Shown here: positions 1-6,411 of the stretch, one piece after another | Layout: each line of letters opens with the position of its first letter | How positions within the stretch are numbered: position 1 is the stretch's first letter | Source: an uncultured bacterium | Lineage (GTDB): Bacteria; Actinomycetota; Actinomycetes; S36-B12 | Direction: 5' to 3' | Length of the DNA: 12,294 bases | Assembly: GCA_903896585.1 (NCBI GenBank) | Contig: CAITYI010000217.1 | Location: forward strand, 1-12,294 | The notes under the pieces: generated by a model | Databases searched by the model: none | Told to the model about the DNA's origin: nothing | The model's input: only the letters and a program-made list of their open reading frames with translations | Translations under genes and position numbers: made by a program

Positions 1-616
1 CGCGAGCCGCAGCTCGAGCTCGGTTACTTGTTAATTCCCACCAAGCGAAAACCCGATCGGACTCATCGCCGACATTAATTAAATCGGTCATGGCTCCATA
101 AAAATTCGGTTCATATCCTCGAACAGTTACTCCCAGGTTCACCAGGTTCAATCGCGCATTGCGGGCAACGAGTGGGTCAAATGTCCACACGACCGTGTCA
201 ATGCCGTGTTGAAGCGCCCACAATCGTTGGTGATACTTGATCGCGGTGCCGATCCGGCGATTTCGATACTCCTCAAGAACACCGGCCATGTGCGAGTGAA
301 TGTGCAAGTGTGGGACACCCTCGGTGTCATGTACACCCAAAATACCGAGGGCCGCCGCCACCGGGATTTCTTGACCGCCACTGATCAGAAAAGCAGCAGA
401 GCAGTAACCCCCCGCATGTGTGATGGCCCGCAATAAATTAGGCGGAACCTGCGTACCGCCACCCAAGGGTGGCCACACGGCGTCAAATAGATCCCGCGCC
501 ACTTCATTCTCCTGGGCACTCACCAACGCGCGTACCACCACACCCGAGCGCTCTTGGGCCAGAGTTAAAGCCGTCGCTGCTTCGTAGATCATTTCCGGAG
601 CAATATGCTGAAGCAC
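1..616 (-). CDS. GNAT acyltransferase, COG3375 type (3' end outside window)
   Basis: The minus-strand frame stays open from a GTG at 614-616 to the left edge, giving at least 205 residues. An in-frame TGA lies upstream of the GTG, so the start must be close to it. The protein shows an acyl-CoA binding pattern (YRNRRIGTA, about residues 118-125), an HSH at about 107-109, WTFDPLVARNARLNLVNLG at about 144-162, and FYGAMTDLINVGDESDR at about 172-188. I recognise these blocks from the COG3375 branch of the GNAT superfamily, whose members transfer an acyl group from acyl-CoA to an amino group. The substrate is not visible. In some bacteria relatives act as N-succinyltransferases on D-amino acids beside an M20 deacylase and a racemase, and an M20 gene diverges from this one. 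No Shine-Dalgarno precedes the GTG; a TACGGT -10-like box 6 nt upstream suggests a leaderless message. ATG at 590-592 is an alternative start. Confidence 0.85.
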   Translation of the reverse strand, partial: MLQHIAPEMIYEAATALTLAQERSGVVVRALVSAQENEVARDLFDAVWPPLGGGTQVPPNLLRAITHAGGYCSAAFLISGGQEIPVAAALGILGVHDTEGVPHLHIHSHMAGVLEEYRNRRIGTAIKYHQRLWALQHGIDTVVWTFDPLVARNARLNLVNLGVTVRGYEPNFYGAMTDLINVGDESDRVFAWWELTSNRARAAAR

Positions 617-628
617 TGGGTAACCGTA
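614..628 (-). promoter_or_regulatory. Candidate leaderless -10 box and GTG start of the GNAT gene
   Basis: On the minus strand TACGGT (628-623) fits the TAnnnT pattern of a -10 element. It is separated by 6 nt (TACCCA) from GTG at 616-614. This spacing would put the transcription start on or next to the start codon. No convincing -35 box was found. Confidence 0.4.
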
Positions 629-668
629 TCGAGTGAATCAGGTTGAAGGTTGAGGAAGCGGAGTTCGC

Positions 669-1766
669 ATGTCTAATGGATTCGATCAACAGGCCATGCT
701 GACCACTCTGCAGAACTTGGTGGAGTGCGAGTCCCCCACATCTGATGCGGATTCTGCCCAAGAAATCACCGAGTTGGCACAGCGACTCAGCAAAGACTGG
801 CTTCCGGGTCAATCGCGGGTAGAGCACCACGATGGTCGTCCGGTGTGGCGCTGGGGTCCCGCGCAACCACATGTTTTGTTACTCGGGCATTTGGACACCG
901 TGTGGCCAAAAGGAACCCTGGAAACTATTCCCTTTGCGGTCAACGGTGACCGGATCACCGGACCGGGAGTCTTCGACATGAAAGCTGGTGTTGTGCAAGG
1001 TTGGGCGGCACTTCACGCACTTGACCCCGATTCAAACTCCCATGTCGGCATGTTGCTCACGACCGATGAAGAAACCGGGTCACAATGCTCACGCGGGGTA
1101 ATTGCCGAATCAATTGTTAATGCGCGTGCCGTGATCGTGCTGGAACCCTCACAAAGTGGGGCACTTAAAACTCGACGCAAAGGGACCTCCAACTATCTGA
1201 TGAAGTTCCACGGAATGGCATCCCATGCTGGCCTGGACCCCGAGCGCGGCATCAACTCACTTATTGCGGCTGCCGAGTTCATCACCTTCACCACCGGACT
1301 TGGGAACACCACCGAAGGAACTTCGGTCACTCCCACCATTGCGCACGCCGGAACCACCACCAATACCGTGCCACATCTTGCCGAGGTTGCCGTCGATGTT
1401 CGCGCTTGGAACCGCACCGAGCAGGAACGAGTTGATACCGCAATTCGGGCGTTCGCGGCCACAATTCCGGTCCGCATTGAGATTATCGGGGGCATTGATC
1501 GACCGGCCATGGAGGCGGCCATGAGCGCTGATCTCTTTAACCTCGCGCAAAAGAGCCAGCGGACTCTAGGGCTCCCCGAGTTGGCGGAGTGTGCGGTGGG
1601 CGGTGCCAGCGATGGCAATTTAACCGCTGCGGCCGGAGTACCCACGATCGATGGCATGGGGGCGGTGGGCGATGGCGCCCACGCAGATTTCGAGTGGGCA
1701 TCCGCCAGCGGCATGGTGCACCGGGCTGGGTTACTCTTGGATGTTCTTCGCGCCCTGAAACCGTGA
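669..1766 (+). CDS. M20 family metallopeptidase, carboxypeptidase G2-like
   Basis: This 365-residue protein has the di-zinc M20 signature: GHLDTVWPKGT at 73-83 (ligand H74), GPGVFDMKAG at 98-107 (bridging D103), TDEETGS at 132-138 (general base E134, ligand E135), VLEP at 157-160 (ligand E159) and GDGAHADFE at 334-342 (ligand H338). The central dimerisation domain (about 175-275) holds NTVP at 232-235. HLDTVWPKG and GVFDMK are typical of the glutamate carboxypeptidase G2 branch, which cleaves N-acyl or peptide bonds next to a free carboxylate. No signal peptide is present, so it is probably cytoplasmic. ATG at 669 follows purine-rich GAGGAAGCGGAG, a reasonable ribosome binding site. It diverges from the GNAT gene across 52 bp and precedes the XPB gene by 28 bp. 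A role in deacylating N-acyl amino acids is an inference from this pairing. Confidence 0.92.
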   Translation: MSNGFDQQAMLTTLQNLVECESPTSDADSAQEITELAQRLSKDWLPGQSRVEHHDGRPVWRWGPAQPHVLLLGHLDTVWPKGTLETIPFAVNGDRITGPGVFDMKAGVVQGWAALHALDPDSNSHVGMLLTTDEETGSQCSRGVIAESIVNARAVIVLEPSQSGALKTRRKGTSNYLMKFHGMASHAGLDPERGINSLIAAAEFITFTTGLGNTTEGTSVTPTIAHAGTTTNTVPHLAEVAVDVRAWNRTEQERVDTAIRAFAATIPVRIEIIGGIDRPAMEAAMSADLFNLAQKSQRTLGLPELAECAVGGASDGNLTAAAGVPTIDGMGAVGDGAHADFEWASASGMVHRAGLLLDVLRALKP

Positions 1767-1794
1767 GGAAATCACTCGCGACAGAAAGTAGCCC

Positions 1795-3450
1795 ATGACC
1801 GACGGTCCCCTGATTGTTCAAAGCGATAAAACCATGCTCCTCGAAGTCGATCATCCCGATTCCACCGCCTGCCGCAAGGCCATTGCTCCCTTCGCTGAGT
1901 TGGAGCGTGCCCCCGAACACATCCATACCTACCGGCTGACTCCATTGGGGTTGTGGAATGCGCGGGCGGCCGGACACGATGCCGAGAGCGTGATTGACAC
2001 CCTGATTCGCTATTCCCGCTATCCGGTGTCAAATGCATTGCTCATTGATGTTGCGGAAACCATGTCTCGTTACGGGCGCTTGCAAATTAACAGTGACCCC
2101 GCAAATGGTTTGGTCCTTCAAGCACTCGATGTTGCCGTATTAGAAGAAGTCCTCAAGAGCAAGAAGGTGGCACCTCTTCTGGGCAAAAGAATCGATGAAA
2201 ATACCGTGGCCGTGCACGCGAGTGAGCGTGGACACCTGAAACAAGCTCTCGTGAAGTTGGGTTGGCCGGCCGAAGACGTTGCCGGATATGTCGATGGTGA
2301 GCGCCACAGCATCACACTTACCGACACGTGGAAGGAACGCCCCTACCAAACCGAGGCTGCAGATGGTTTTTGGTACGGCGGTTCAGGTGTTGTCGTCCTC
2401 CCCTGTGGCGCTGGGAAAACTCTGGTGGGTGCGCTCGCCATGTATCGCGCGCAGGCAACAACACTTATTTTGGTGACCAATACGGTGAGCGCCCGTCAGT
2501 GGCGCGATGAACTGCTCCGCCGCACCGAACTCACGCCCGATGAAATCGGTGAGTACTCCGGATCAAAAAAGGAAATCCGACCGATCACCATTGCGACCTA
2601 CCAGGTAATGACCACCAAGCGCCAAGGGATTTACCCTCACCTTGAGGTCTTTGATTCGCGGGACTGGGGATTAATTATTTACGATGAAGTCCACCTACTG
2701 CCCGCTCCAATCTTTAGGTTCACCGCGGATATTCAATCGCGCCGGCGCCTTGGATTAACGGCAACTCTCGTTCGCGAAGACGGTCGCGAGTCAGATGTCT
2801 TCTCGCTGATTGGCCCAAAGCGATACGACGCTCCGTGGAAAGAAATTGAAAGTCAGGGTTACATTGCCCCAGCCGACTGCGTTGAAGTTCGAGTGACCAT
2901 GCCTGAACCTGATCGCATGGCGTACGCCGTTGCCGAACGCGAAGATAAATATCGCATGGCGGCCAGTGCTGCGGAGAAAATAAAGATTGTTGAGGAAATC
3001 ACGAAGTATCACGAGAACGATCAAGTACTCGTGATCGGCCAATACCTTGATCAACTGGCCGAACTCGGTGAGCACCTGGGAGCACCGGTCATTACCGGTG
3101 AAACAAATATCAAGGAGCGCGAGAGACTATTCCAGGCATTTCGCACCGGCGAGATCTCACTTCTTGTGGTGAGCAAGGTCGCTAACTTCTCGGTGGATCT
3201 GCCCGAAGCAACCGTGGCTATTCAGGTCAGTGGGTCATTCGGTTCGCGCCAAGAGGAGGCTCAACGCCTTGGCCGCATCCTGCGCCCCAAAGCGGATGGC
3301 CGCACGGCTCACTTCTATTCAGTGGTGACCCGCGACACGGTGGATGCTGATTTTGCTCAACACCGGCAACGCTTCCTTGCCGAACAGGGCTACTCCTACC
3401 GAATCGTGGACGCAGAGTCGATTCACGCCGGAAACTTCACCAGCAACTAG
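1795..3450 (+). CDS. xpb: XPB/Ssl2-type DNA helicase (superfamily 2)
   Basis: The 551-residue product is a bacterial XPB homologue of the kind found in mycobacteria, an ATP-dependent 3'-5' DNA helicase or translocase. An N-terminal accessory domain (about 1-170) precedes helicase domain 1 with Walker A LPCGAGKT (202-209), DEVH box (297-300), LTAT motif III (321-324) and the XPB-specific RED motif (R327-E328-D329). Residues of about 360-405 fit the thumb-like insertion. Helicase domain 2 ends with motif VI QRLGRILRP (490-498), which holds the arginine fingers. All key residues are intact and the length is normal. In eukaryotes and archaea XPB works in repair and transcription; its bacterial role is less settled. 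The archaeal partner nuclease Bax1 is not adjacent. It lies 28 bp after the M20 gene and 3 bp before a membrane-protein gene, so co-transcription is likely. Confidence 0.96.
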   Translation: MTDGPLIVQSDKTMLLEVDHPDSTACRKAIAPFAELERAPEHIHTYRLTPLGLWNARAAGHDAESVIDTLIRYSRYPVSNALLIDVAETMSRYGRLQINSDPANGLVLQALDVAVLEEVLKSKKVAPLLGKRIDENTVAVHASERGHLKQALVKLGWPAEDVAGYVDGERHSITLTDTWKERPYQTEAADGFWYGGSGVVVLPCGAGKTLVGALAMYRAQATTLILVTNTVSARQWRDELLRRTELTPDEIGEYSGSKKEIRPITIATYQVMTTKRQGIYPHLEVFDSRDWGLIIYDEVHLLPAPIFRFTADIQSRRRLGLTATLVREDGRESDVFSLIGPKRYDAPWKEIESQGYIAPADCVEVRVTMPEPDRMAYAVAEREDKYRMAASAAEKIKIVEEITKYHENDQVLVIGQYLDQLAELGEHLGAPVITGETNIKERERLFQAFRTGEISLLVVSKVANFSVDLPEATVAIQVSGSFGSRQEEAQRLGRILRPKADGRTAHFYSVVTRDTVDADFAQHRQRFLAEQGYSYRIVDAESIHAGNFTSN

Positions 3451-3453
3451 ACC

Positions 3454-3990
3454 ATGGCTACCCAGAAATATTCCATCCGGGAACGGATCCGCCACCTTGC
3501 CAGCGGCCGGCTTGACTCGCACGCTGCCGAGATTTGGCGCGAGGGGATCACCATGTCCCTCTACATCAGCCTGTCCCTTCTCGCCGTGATCAGTGCCTTT
3601 CCCACCGAAAATGCCGAGTCTGAGTTTTCCTTGGCGTGGGCCATTGCTCTGACATCGATTGGCCTGGTCATGGCTCATCAGGTGGCGTTTCGCATGTCGA
3701 GCCGGCTAGTTGCCGCTAACAGTGAATTCAATGAGCATGCCGGGCGCTTGATCACCGCACAACTCATTGGCGGGGCACTGGTCACGGCAATCGCGCTGGT
3801 TCCGGCATTACTCCTTGGAAACGCTGCGTTTTATATCTCCCTTGGCGCGCTGTTCATCTACGTCATGGTCGTGGGTTATTTGATTGCCCGGTCGCGGCCA
3901 ACAGGTCGCTTGCGCTCCATGGGATATGTACTGTCGATTGCCCTGGCCGTTGTGGCGATTCTCTTTGTGAAAAGCCTGGTTGGTCACTGA
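3454..3990 (+). CDS. Five-helix membrane protein of unknown function
   Basis: I do not recognise a family for this 178-residue protein. A basic, amphipathic N-terminus (1-32, rich in Arg, Lys and His) is followed by five hydrophobic stretches at about 33-49, 59-78, 99-121, 124-145 and 156-174. They are joined by short charged loops such as RMSSR near 80-84 and RSRPTGRLR near 146-154. There is no signal peptide or catalytic motif that I can identify. The ATG at 3454 lies 3 bp after the XPB stop with no clear Shine-Dalgarno, so translational coupling is likely. A second ATG at 3553 (Met34) has a much better site, GAGGGG about 8 nt upstream, and would start just before the first helix. Which start is used is unresolved. 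Its stop lies 9 bp from the stop of the convergent YceI-like gene. Confidence 0.8.
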   Translation: MATQKYSIRERIRHLASGRLDSHAAEIWREGITMSLYISLSLLAVISAFPTENAESEFSLAWAIALTSIGLVMAHQVAFRMSSRLVAANSEFNEHAGRLITAQLIGGALVTAIALVPALLLGNAAFYISLGALFIYVMVVGYLIARSRPTGRLRSMGYVLSIALAVVAILFVKSLVGH

Positions 3991-3999
3991 GCCCGCGAT

Positions 4000-4488
4000 T
4001 TAGTTCTGGCGTGAAATAGCCAACTTCGCATCAATATCTACCTGCAAGTCATCGACAGCGCCAACTCCCGGCAACGGAATGTGCACTTTCCCAAATGACG
4101 CCGAACCCGCGAGTTCAACTTCCGGGTGTGGTGCAGAATTCACCCCGGTAATAGTGAGAGTGATACTGAGATCAAGTGAACCTGCGGTAGCACTGCCACT
4201 TACCTGATACCCGCTGCCGTCCTGTGGGCCTTGAGCGTCATAAACCAAATCCTTGGCGTTATAGCCACTAAAAAAAGCTTTGGCCGCTGCTTCGGTGAGA
4301 AAGTTCCCAGTTCTTATTTTGTCCAGCGCCAACACCAAATTGATGGTGGCAATTGAACTGACAATGTGCAGAGTTCCCGAGCGCACGGGCGCTTTTACAT
4401 CAAGGTTCATCAGTCCACTATTGCCACTCTTCAATCGAACTTCCGCACCATCGATTGCCAGAAAGTTCCACGATCCCGTCAACTCCAT
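4000..4488 (-). CDS. YceI-like domain protein
   Basis: The 162-residue product is rich in beta-strand-like segments. It shows the YceI-family pattern: an Ile/Leu-rich strand leading to LDKIRTGNFLTEAAAKAFF (55-73), then GYQVSGSATAGSLDLSITLTI as alternating strands near 93-113, and ELAGSASFGKVHIPLPGVG near 125-143. YceI proteins form lipocalin-like barrels that bind polyisoprenoid or other amphipathic lipids. Many are secreted, but this copy has no signal peptide and is probably cytoplasmic. The ligand cannot be inferred. The ATG at 4488 has no Shine-Dalgarno at normal distance; a TAGGTT box 6 nt upstream suggests leaderless translation. The groEL terminator hairpin lies just upstream, so this gene probably has its own promoter. 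The family call rests on pattern and length, not on a catalytic residue. Confidence 0.75.
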   Translation of the reverse strand: MELTGSWNFLAIDGAEVRLKSGNSGLMNLDVKAPVRSGTLHIVSSIATINLVLALDKIRTGNFLTEAAAKAFFSGYNAKDLVYDAQGPQDGSGYQVSGSATAGSLDLSITLTITGVNSAPHPEVELAGSASFGKVHIPLPGVGAVDDLQVDIDAKLAISRQN

Positions 4489-4500
4489 GCGGTAAACCTA
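4486..4500 (-). promoter_or_regulatory. Candidate leaderless -10 box and ATG of the YceI-like gene
   Basis: On the minus strand TAGGTT (4500-4495) fits TAnnnT and is followed by 6 nt (TACCGC) and ATG at 4488-4486. The layout matches that upstream of the GNAT and TetR genes. No clear -35 box was found. Confidence 0.45.
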
Positions 4501-4517
4501 TCTCCCAGACACATGTA

Positions 4518-4549
4518 GAAGGGCGACTCCCCTGCGGGAGCCGCCCTTC
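4518..4549 (-). terminator. groEL transcription terminator hairpin
   Basis: Arms 4518-4531 and 4536-4549 pair over 14 bp around a 4-nt loop. On the minus-strand transcript the only imperfect position is a G-U wobble; on the plus strand the same position would be an A-C mismatch. This asymmetry fits a hairpin selected in the groEL message. No U-run follows, so it may act as a U-less actinobacterial terminator or as a 3' stabilising stem. Confidence 0.75.
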
Positions 4550-4562
4550 CATCAATACCTAT

Positions 4563-4637
4563 TTCCGGACTTAAAAGTCAGGCTTGATTCCCGGACTTAA
4601 AAGTCCCATTCATTCCCGGACTAGAAGTCCATGCCCC
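4563..4637 (-). repeat. Three 25-bp tandem units at the groEL 3' end
   Basis: Units start at 4563, 4588 and 4613 and share TTCC(C)GGACT followed by A/T-rich sequence and AGTC on the plus strand. The unit at 4613 overlaps the groEL stop codon and last residues; the other two lie in the 3' untranslated region. Each unit holds a small dyad, GGACT...AGTCC or a close variant, on both strands. Confidence 0.85.
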
Positions 4638-6258
4638 CCATGTCGCCGCCACCTGGCATTGCAGGAGCTGACTTCTCAGGCTTCTCTGCGACAACCGCTT
4701 CGGTGGTGAGGAACAGGGCGGCAATCGAAGCCGCGTTCTGCAGTGCTGAACGGGTGACCTTGGCCGGATCAATAATGCCCGCCTTGATCATGTCCACGTA
4801 CTCGCCGGTTGCAGCGTCAAGACCCTGGCCTGCGGGGAGTTCGCGGACTTTCTCCACAACAACTCCACCTTCGAGGCCAGCATTCTCAGCAATCTGCTTG
4901 AGCGGCGCACTCACGGCGACGCGAACAATGTTCGCTCCGACCGCTTGTTCGTCGGTGAGACCGAGTGCATCGATCTTTGGTCCGGCAGCCTTCATTGCCT
5001 GAATGAGTGCAACGCCACCGCCAGGCACAATGCCTTCCTCAACAGCAGCCTTTGCGTTGCGGACTGCGTCTTCGATGCGGTGCTTGCGCTCCTTGAGTTC
5101 AACTTCGGTGGCTGCGCCAACCTTGATCACTGCAACACCGCCGGCCAGTTTCGCCAACCGCTCTTGCAACTTCTCGCGGTCGTAATCGCTGTCACTCTTG
5201 TCGATTTCGGCACGAATCTGGTTGACGCGACCTTGAATTTGATCAGCATCGCCAGCACCTTCAACAATGGTGGTTTCGTCTTTGGTCACAACAACCTTGC
5301 GAGCGCGGCCCAGTAGATCCAGCGTGGTGGTGTCGAGCTTGAGGCCGACTTCCTCGCTAATAACCTGGCCACCGGTCAGGATTGCAATGTCTTGCAACAT
5401 GGCCTTGCGGCGATCACCGAAACCTGGTGCCTTAACCGAAACACTCTTGAAAGTTCCACGAATCTTGTTCACCACGAGAGTTGCCAAGGCTTCGCCTTCA
5501 ACGTCTTCGGCAATGATCATGAGTGGCTTGCCACTTTGCATCACCTTTTCAAGAACAGGAAGCACGTCCTTGACCGAAGAGATCTTCGAGTTCGCAATCA
5601 AGATATAGGGCTCATCGAGAACTGTTTCCATGCGCTCGGTGTCGGTCACGAAATACGGTGAGATGTAACCCTTGTCAAAACGCATACCTTCGGTCAATTC
5701 AAGTTCGAGACCGAATGTCTGACTTTCTTCAACAGTGATGACACCTTCTTTGCCGACCTTGTCCATGGCTTCAGCGATGAGCTCGCCAACCTCCATGTCG
5801 CCACCTGCGGAGATTGCCGCGGTGGATGCAATTTGTTCTTTTGTCTCTACGTCCTTCGCCATGGAGAGCAGTTCGTCTGTGACGATCTGCACTGCGCGCT
5901 CAATGCCCTTCTTCAGGCCCATTGGGTTTGCACCAGCAGCAACGTTACGCAGACCTTCGCGCACAAGCGCTTGGGCCAACACGGTCGCGGTGGTGGTGCC
6001 GTCGCCTGCGACATCGTCTGTCTTTTTGGCAACTTCCTTGACCAGCTCAGCGCCGATCCGCTCGTATGGGTCTTCGAGGTCAATTTCTTTTGCAATGGAC
6101 ACACCGTCGTTGGTGATGGTGGGTGCGCCCCACTTCTTCTCCAAGACTACGTTGCGACCTTTTGGTCCAAGAGTTACTTTGACGGCGTCAGCGAGGACGT
6201 TCATGCCGCGCTCAAGTGAGCGACGTGCTTCTTCGTCGAATGCAATCATTTTTGCCAT
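4621..6258 (-). CDS. groEL: Chaperonin GroEL (HSP60)
   Basis: The product is a full-length 545-residue GroEL, the 14-subunit ATP-driven folding chamber of the cytoplasm. Family blocks are present in order: KVTLGPKGRNVVL near 27-39, the ATP-binding DVAGDGTTTATVLAQ near 82-96, the apical substrate-binding region with RFDKGYISPYF near 192-202, and AAVEEGIVPGGGVAL near 400-414 in the C-terminal equatorial domain. The tail ends in MPGGGDMGGMDF, the usual Gly/Met tail rather than the His-rich tail of specialised mycobacterial GroEL1. ATG at 6258 is preceded by GGAAGGAA about 9 nt upstream, a strong ribosome binding site. No groES is adjacent, so this is a solitary groEL whose co-chaperonin must be elsewhere. 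Two CIRCE operators and a consensus-like promoter upstream imply HrcA heat-shock control. The strong hairpin at 4518-4549 separates it from the YceI-like gene. Confidence 0.99.
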   Translation of the reverse strand: MAKMIAFDEEARRSLERGMNVLADAVKVTLGPKGRNVVLEKKWGAPTITNDGVSIAKEIDLEDPYERIGAELVKEVAKKTDDVAGDGTTTATVLAQALVREGLRNVAAGANPMGLKKGIERAVQIVTDELLSMAKDVETKEQIASTAAISAGGDMEVGELIAEAMDKVGKEGVITVEESQTFGLELELTEGMRFDKGYISPYFVTDTERMETVLDEPYILIANSKISSVKDVLPVLEKVMQSGKPLMIIAEDVEGEALATLVVNKIRGTFKSVSVKAPGFGDRRKAMLQDIAILTGGQVISEEVGLKLDTTTLDLLGRARKVVVTKDETTIVEGAGDADQIQGRVNQIRAEIDKSDSDYDREKLQERLAKLAGGVAVIKVGAATEVELKERKHRIEDAVRNAKAAVEEGIVPGGGVALIQAMKAAGPKIDALGLTDEQAVGANIVRVAVSAPLKQIAENAGLEGGVVVEKVRELPAGQGLDAATGEYVDMIKAGIIDPAKVTRSALQNAASIAALFLTTEAVVAEKPEKSAPAMPGGGDMGGMDF

Positions 6259-6304
6259 GAGTTATGGGTTCCTTCCGGAAACTGCAGGAATCTGGATCTG
6301 TGGG

Positions 6305-6331
6305 TTAGCAATCTCATGGTGAGAGTGCTAA
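6305..6331 (-). promoter_or_regulatory. CIRCE operator, groEL-proximal copy
   Basis: On the plus strand the half-sites are TTAGCAATC (6305-6313) and GAGTGCTAA (6323-6331) with a 9-nt spacer. This matches the CIRCE consensus TTAGCACTC-N9-GAGTGCTAA, the HrcA repressor site, with one mismatch. It lies at and just after the predicted transcription start. Confidence 0.9.
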
Positions 6332-6336
6332 CGGAA

Positions 6337-6365
6337 AAGTTAGCACTCTCGGGGGTAGAGTGCAA
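6337..6365 (-). promoter_or_regulatory. Predicted groEL promoter
   Basis: On the minus strand a -35 box TTGCAC (6365-6360) and a -10 box TAACTT (6342-6337) are separated by 17 bp. Both boxes sit within the half-sites of the distal CIRCE, so a bound repressor would block polymerase. The transcription start should fall near 6330, leaving a leader of about 70 nt. Confidence 0.65.
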
Positions 6366-6366
6366 A
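6340..6366 (-). promoter_or_regulatory. CIRCE operator, promoter-overlapping copy
   Basis: On the plus strand the half-sites are TTAGCACTC (6340-6348) and GAGTGCAAA (6358-6366) with a 9-nt spacer, one mismatch from consensus. An 8-bp gap (6332-6339) separates it from the other copy. The inner half-sites of the two copies also form a perfect 11-bp inverted repeat (6321-6331 with 6340-6350). Confidence 0.9.
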
Positions 6367-6411
6367 TCCGTAGAGGAAATACCCGCCCCAAAACCCCGAT
6401 CTGAGCGAATT

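Noticed and set aside
504..872. 122-codon minus-strand open frame across the GNAT/M20 divergent region
   Set aside because: It overlaps both real genes in wrong frames and has no family features.
1193..1714. 173-codon minus-strand open frame opposite the M20 gene
   Set aside because: The M20 frame has all catalytic motifs; the antisense product has no recognisable pattern.
5735..6322. 195-codon plus-strand open frame opposite groEL
   Set aside because: It lies antisense to a highly conserved gene, its product is low-complexity Ser/Pro/Thr, and it covers the CIRCE region; it is a shadow of groEL codon bias.
6321..6350. Inverted repeat GAGAGTGCTAA/TTAGCACTCTC read as a single unusual reversed CIRCE
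   Set aside because: It is better explained as the inner half-sites of two tandem CIRCE elements with correct N9 spacing.
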